DNA of 64,000 bases from Luteimicrobium album (GTDB taxonomy: Bacteria; Actinomycetota; Actinomycetes; Actinomycetales; Cellulomonadaceae). The stretch covers positions 3,782,001 through 3,846,000 of the forward strand of contig NZ_BSUK01000001.1 of NCBI RefSeq assembly GCF_030161555.1, written 5' to 3'. The notes beneath the pieces were generated by a model. The model saw only the letters and a list, made by a program, of their open reading frames with translations, had not been told where the DNA came from and did no database searches. Both the position numbers and the translations under genes were made by a program. Below, piece after piece: positions 61,264 through 64,000 of this stretch (positions are counted from its first letter, which is position 1; every line of letters begins with the position of its first letter).

Positions 61264-61994
61264 TCAGCCGCGCGCCGCGCCGATCCGCAGCTCGAGCGAG
61301 TCGACGCGTTCGCCGACGACCTCGCTCGCGCCCAGCCGCGCGTTGACCGCGGCCAGCACCCCGTCGAGACCCCCACGGTCCAGGCCCGGGTCGAGGCGCA
61401 GCACGACCGCGACCTCCGCCGTCCGGCCGGGCTCGGCGTCGACGCTCGCCACGTGCTGGAGCGGCGCCACCGCGGACGTCACCGCCTGGACCACCTCCGG
61501 GTCGACGACGCCGTCCTCGACGGCGGGACGCCACGGCTTGCCCTGCGCGAGCGCCCACACCGCCGGGCGCGGGACGAGGACCGTCGCGGGCCCAGCGGGA
61601 TCGACGACCAGGAGCGACCAGTCCTCGCTGACCGCTGACAGCGCGGCGCGCGGCGCCTCGACGGGCACGGGGCGCGCGTCGGCGCGCCATGCCGTCATCG
61701 CGGCGACCGACGTGAACACGGGCAGCGCGCGGCGGCCGTCGGGAGCCTCGAGCGCCACGACCCCGGCGGACGCCTCCTTGTCGACGTGGAGGCCGTCCTC
61801 GGTCTCGCCCAGCTCCCCCAGCTCGGCGAGCACGGGCACGAGCACACGGGTCGCGGCCAGCCGGGCGACGACGTCGCGCAGCGCCGCACGGCCCGCGACG
61901 TGGCCGGCGAGGAGTTCGGCCAGCTCGGTGTCGGCGGAGCCGTCGTCGCCCGCGAACCCGGACGACGGCGGCAGGGCCCGCCCCCAGCGCTCAC
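61264..61994 (-). CDS. SseB-family protein (start hidden by a missing base)
   Basis: A 243-aa protein with [40 protein letters not shown] and [20 protein letters not shown], the SseB fold. The C-terminal half ([20 protein letters not shown]) is the usual second domain in actinobacterial versions. The open frame lacks a sensible start, but one base added to the C5 tract at 61981-61985 gives [20 protein letters not shown] from GTG 61994, overlapping the hisA stop by four bases like its neighbours. Function unclear; often linked to his genes in actinobacteria. Confidence 0.82.
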
Positions 61995-62722
61995 GGACGG
62001 CCCGCGACGTCGAGCGCCTGCGGGAGCGTGAACGCACCCGCGTAGAGCGCCTTGCCGACGATCGCACCCTCGACCCCGGTGGGGACGAGGGAACGGAGCG
62101 CCTCGAGGTCCGCGAGGCTCGAGATGCCGCCCGACGCGACGACCGGCGACGCGGTGCGGGCCGCGACGTCGCGCAGCAGGTCGAGGTTCGGGCCGCGCAG
62201 CGTCCCGTCCTTGGTCACGTCGGTCACGACGTACCGCGAGCAGCCCGCCGCCTCGAGCCGGTCGAGGACCTCCCACAGGTCCCCGCCCTCCTGCGTCCAC
62301 CCGCGAGCGGCGAGCGTCGTCCCGCGCACGTCGAGCCCGACGGCCACGCGGTCGCCGTGCTCGGCGATGACGCGCGCGGTCCACTCGGGGTTCTCGAGCG
62401 CCGCGGTCCCGAGGTTGACGCGACGGCAGCCGGTCGCGAGCGCGCGCTCGAGGCTCACGTCGTCGCGGATGCCGCCCGAGAGCTCGACCTGCACGTCGAG
62501 GCGCCCCACGACCTCGGCGAGGAGCGCGGCGTTCGAGCCGCGACCGAACGCGGCGTCGAGGTCCACGAGGTGGACCCACTCGGCGCCGCCGGTCTGCCAG
62601 TCGAGCGCGGCGGTCAGCGGGTCGCCGTACGACGTCTCCGAGCCGGCCGCGCCCTGGACGAGGCGCACGGCCTGGCCGTCCGCGACGTCGACGGCGGGCA
62701 GCAGCACGAGGCGATCGGTCAT
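61991..62722 (-). CDS. hisA: Phosphoribosyl isomerase (HisA/PriA)
   Basis: A 243-aa TIM-barrel enzyme isomerising ProFAR in histidine synthesis. In actinobacteria without trpF it also serves tryptophan synthesis as PriA. Catalytic Asp residues lie in [17 protein letters not shown] and [18 protein letters not shown]; phosphate-binding loops are [10 protein letters not shown] and [15 protein letters not shown] 62722; 87 bp after hisH. Confidence 0.93.
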   Translation of the reverse strand: MTDRLVLLPAVDVADGQAVRLVQGAAGSETSYGDPLTAALDWQTGGAEWVHLVDLDAAFGRGSNAALLAEVVGRLDVQVELSGGIRDDVSLERALATGCRRVNLGTAALENPEWTARVIAEHGDRVAVGLDVRGTTLAARGWTQEGGDLWEVLDRLEAAGCSRYVVTDVTKDGTLRGPNLDLLRDVAARTASPVVASGGISSLADLEALRSLVPTGVEGAIVGKALYAGAFTLPQALDVAGRP

Positions 62723-62809
62723 CGAGGGTGCTCCAGGGGTTCGGGACCGGCGGGGCCGGTCGAGGTGCTTCGGGGATCGGGCGGGGTGCGACGGCGGGGT
62801 CGGTACCCG

Positions 62810-63478
62810 TCAGCGCAGGGTCGCGACCCAGTTCTCGAGCAGGTGCGCACCGGCGTCGCCGGACTTCTCGGGGTGGAACTGCGTCGCGGAGAGGGGACCG
62901 TTCTCGACGGCCGCCACGAACCGGTCGCCGTGCGTGGCCCAGGTGACGAGCGGCCGGATGGTGGTGCGTGCGAACGGCGAGTCCTCAGGGATGTCGGCCT
63001 CGAGGGGGAACTCCTGGGCGGCGTACGAGTGCACGAAGTAGAACCGCTCGCGCTCGACGCCCGCGAAGAGCCGCGACCCCTCCGCGGCCTCGACGGTCGC
63101 CCAGCCCATGTGCGGGACGACGGGTGCGTCGAGGCGCCGGACGGTCCCGGGCCACTCCCCCATGCCCTCGGTCACGACGCCGTGCTCGTCGCCCGCCTCG
63201 AAGAGGATCTGCATGCCCACGCAGATCCCGAGCACAGGCCGTCCGCCCGCGAGCCGGCGCCCGACGACCTCGTCGCCGCGCACCGCACGCAGCCCGGCCA
63301 TGCAGGCGGCGAACGCGCCGACGCCCGGCACGACGAGCCCGTCGGCCTCCTGCGCGCGGCGCCGGTCGTGGGTCAGCTCGACGTCCGCACCCACGCGCTC
63401 GAGCGCACGCACGGCCGAGCGGACGTTGCCGAAGCCGTAGTCGAGGACGACGACGCTGGGGCGCCCGGACTCGCTCAC
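62810..63478 (-). CDS. hisH: Imidazole glycerol phosphate synthase, glutaminase subunit
   Basis: A 222-aa class I glutamine amidotransferase that feeds ammonia to His[21 protein letters not shown] at the N-terminus, nucleophile Cys in [11 protein letters not shown], and His/Glu in [16 protein letters not shown] 63478 overlaps the upstream stop (GTGA). hisF is not in the window. Confidence 0.95.
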   Translation of the reverse strand: MSESGRPSVVVLDYGFGNVRSAVRALERVGADVELTHDRRRAQEADGLVVPGVGAFAACMAGLRAVRGDEVVGRRLAGGRPVLGICVGMQILFEAGDEHGVVTEGMGEWPGTVRRLDAPVVPHMGWATVEAAEGSRLFAGVERERFYFVHSYAAQEFPLEADIPEDSPFARTTIRPLVTWATHGDRFVAAVENGPLSATQFHPEKSGDAGAHLLENWVATLR

Positions 63479-63966
63479 ACTGCCTTCTTCCGGTCGCGGC
63501 GCGCAGCGCGCCCGGCCTTGGTCATCATCCGCACGGCCTTGAGCCGGCCGACGCCGACGCTCGTGACCACGTCCGGGAAGTCGTCGACGGTCTCGGTGCC
63601 GAGCAGCAGGTTGGTCAGGCCTTCGGGAGCGCCGTCGAGCGCGAGGCCCGCGGCGAGCTCGTCGCCGACCGCACCGTCGAGCCACGTGTGGGCCGTGATC
63701 TGACCGTCGCGGTGCACGAGCAGCACCGCAGGCAGCCCGGGCGTCGCGCGCGTGATCGTCGCGGCCACCTGCTCGGGGCCGCCGACGGACGTGTCGCGGC
63801 ACCAGACCAGCACCCCGACGCCCGACAGCACCGCGTCGACGGGGAGGCCGGCGATCGCGCACATCGCGGCTGCGGGCTCGGCTGCGCCGAGCTGGGTCAC
63901 GACGACGGCGCGCGCCGGCTGGACGGCAGCCTCCGCAGCGTTCTCGGGGGCGCTCTCCGCACTCAC
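63475..63966 (-). CDS. Uncharacterised actinobacterial protein between hisB and hisH
   Basis: A 163-aa protein, overlapping both neighbours by four bases. The core [20 protein letters not shown] and [20 protein letters not shown] has two Cys; the C-terminus is basic ([20 protein letters not shown]). No known domain is recognised. Strict coupling inside the his operon suggests an accessory role in histidine synthesis, but this is inference. Confidence 0.72.
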   Translation of the reverse strand: MSAESAPENAAEAAVQPARAVVVTQLGAAEPAAAMCAIAGLPVDAVLSGVGVLVWCRDTSVGGPEQVAATITRATPGLPAVLLVHRDGQITAHTWLDGAVGDELAAGLALDGAPEGLTNLLLGTETVDDFPDVVTSVGVGRLKAVRMMTKAGRAARRDRKKAV

Positions 63967-64000
63967 AGCGCACCCTTCGTCGACGGGACGCCCTCGACGC
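63963..64000 (-). CDS. hisB: Imidazoleglycerol-phosphate dehydratase, C-terminal fragment
   Basis: Only the last 11 residues are in the window, [10 protein letters not shown] and stop (63963-63965), the usual HisB ending. It continues beyond the right edge. The stop overlaps the next start (GTGA). Confidence 0.8.
   Translation of the reverse strand, partial: VEGVPSTKGAL

Overview
The window is chromosomal DNA of a very G+C-rich actinobacterium, most likely of the order Micrococcales (Cellulomonadaceae or Promicromonosporaceae type). The grounds are about 74% G+C, GTG starts, 4-bp GTGA/ATGA overlaps, the gene order recN-steA-steB and argC-J-B-D-F-R-G-H, a lipoprotein class B PBP, a deazaflavin-nitroreductase-family protein and a SARP-type regulator. 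I could not fix the genus from the 16S by eye.

Layout: 1-3456 (+) holds the end of an ABC-2 permease, heme A synthase ctaA, a 61-aa zinc ribbon and a DrrAB-like exporter. A 1163-aa SARP/NB-ARC/TPR regulator lies convergent to it (3514-7005). From 22398 down to 7069 runs a long minus-strand chain: RGD-rich TPR protein, HAD phosphatase, small protein, tlyA, nadK, recN, steA, steB, a polyprenyl-phosphate transferase-like membrane protein, a MurJ-like flippase, a glycosyltransferase, pyrG, and a NUDIX hydrolase. The rRNA operon (16S-23S-5S, minus) occupies 22848-28570 with promoter, terminator and visible 16S and 23S processing stems, and no tRNA in the spacer. Upstream of it on the minus strand lie tyrS, a 3-methyladenine glycosylase, a uridine-kinase-like protein and the arginine operon argCJBDFRGH, led by a likely leaderless promoter overlapping an ARG box. 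Then come quinone oxidoreductase (+), MFS-thiD-PBP, an alpha/beta hydrolase, pheST, a ribbon-helix-helix plus VOC pair (+), thpR, a sulfate ABC transporter (cysP-T-W-A), an Rrf2 regulator, an F420-type nitroreductase, a SpoU methylase, infC-rpmI-rplT, a DUF1844 and a GerW-like gene (+), and finally sseB-hisA-hisH-unknown-hisB.

The dominant oddity is technical. About 25 protein genes or gene segments, including essential ones (pyrG, infC, argB/C/D/H), are broken by single missing bases, nearly all in G or C tracts of four to six. Restoring one base at each site returns full-length conserved proteins whose lengths are multiples of three. I treat these as consensus deletions, not pseudogenes, and give coordinates of the reconstructed genes. 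This also explains an apparent cysT-cysW fusion and a hidden sseB start.

Biologically, the best leads are: a recurrent TANNNT-N6/7-RTG arrangement predicting leaderless mRNAs; a 10-bp inverted repeat spanning the -10 and start codon of a small RHH gene coupled to a VOC protein; a perfect 9-bp-arm palindrome before the sulfate operon next to a cysteine-free Rrf2 protein; and a SteAB-flippase-glycosyltransferase envelope cluster. I found no CRISPR array, insertion sequence, prophage or tRNA.
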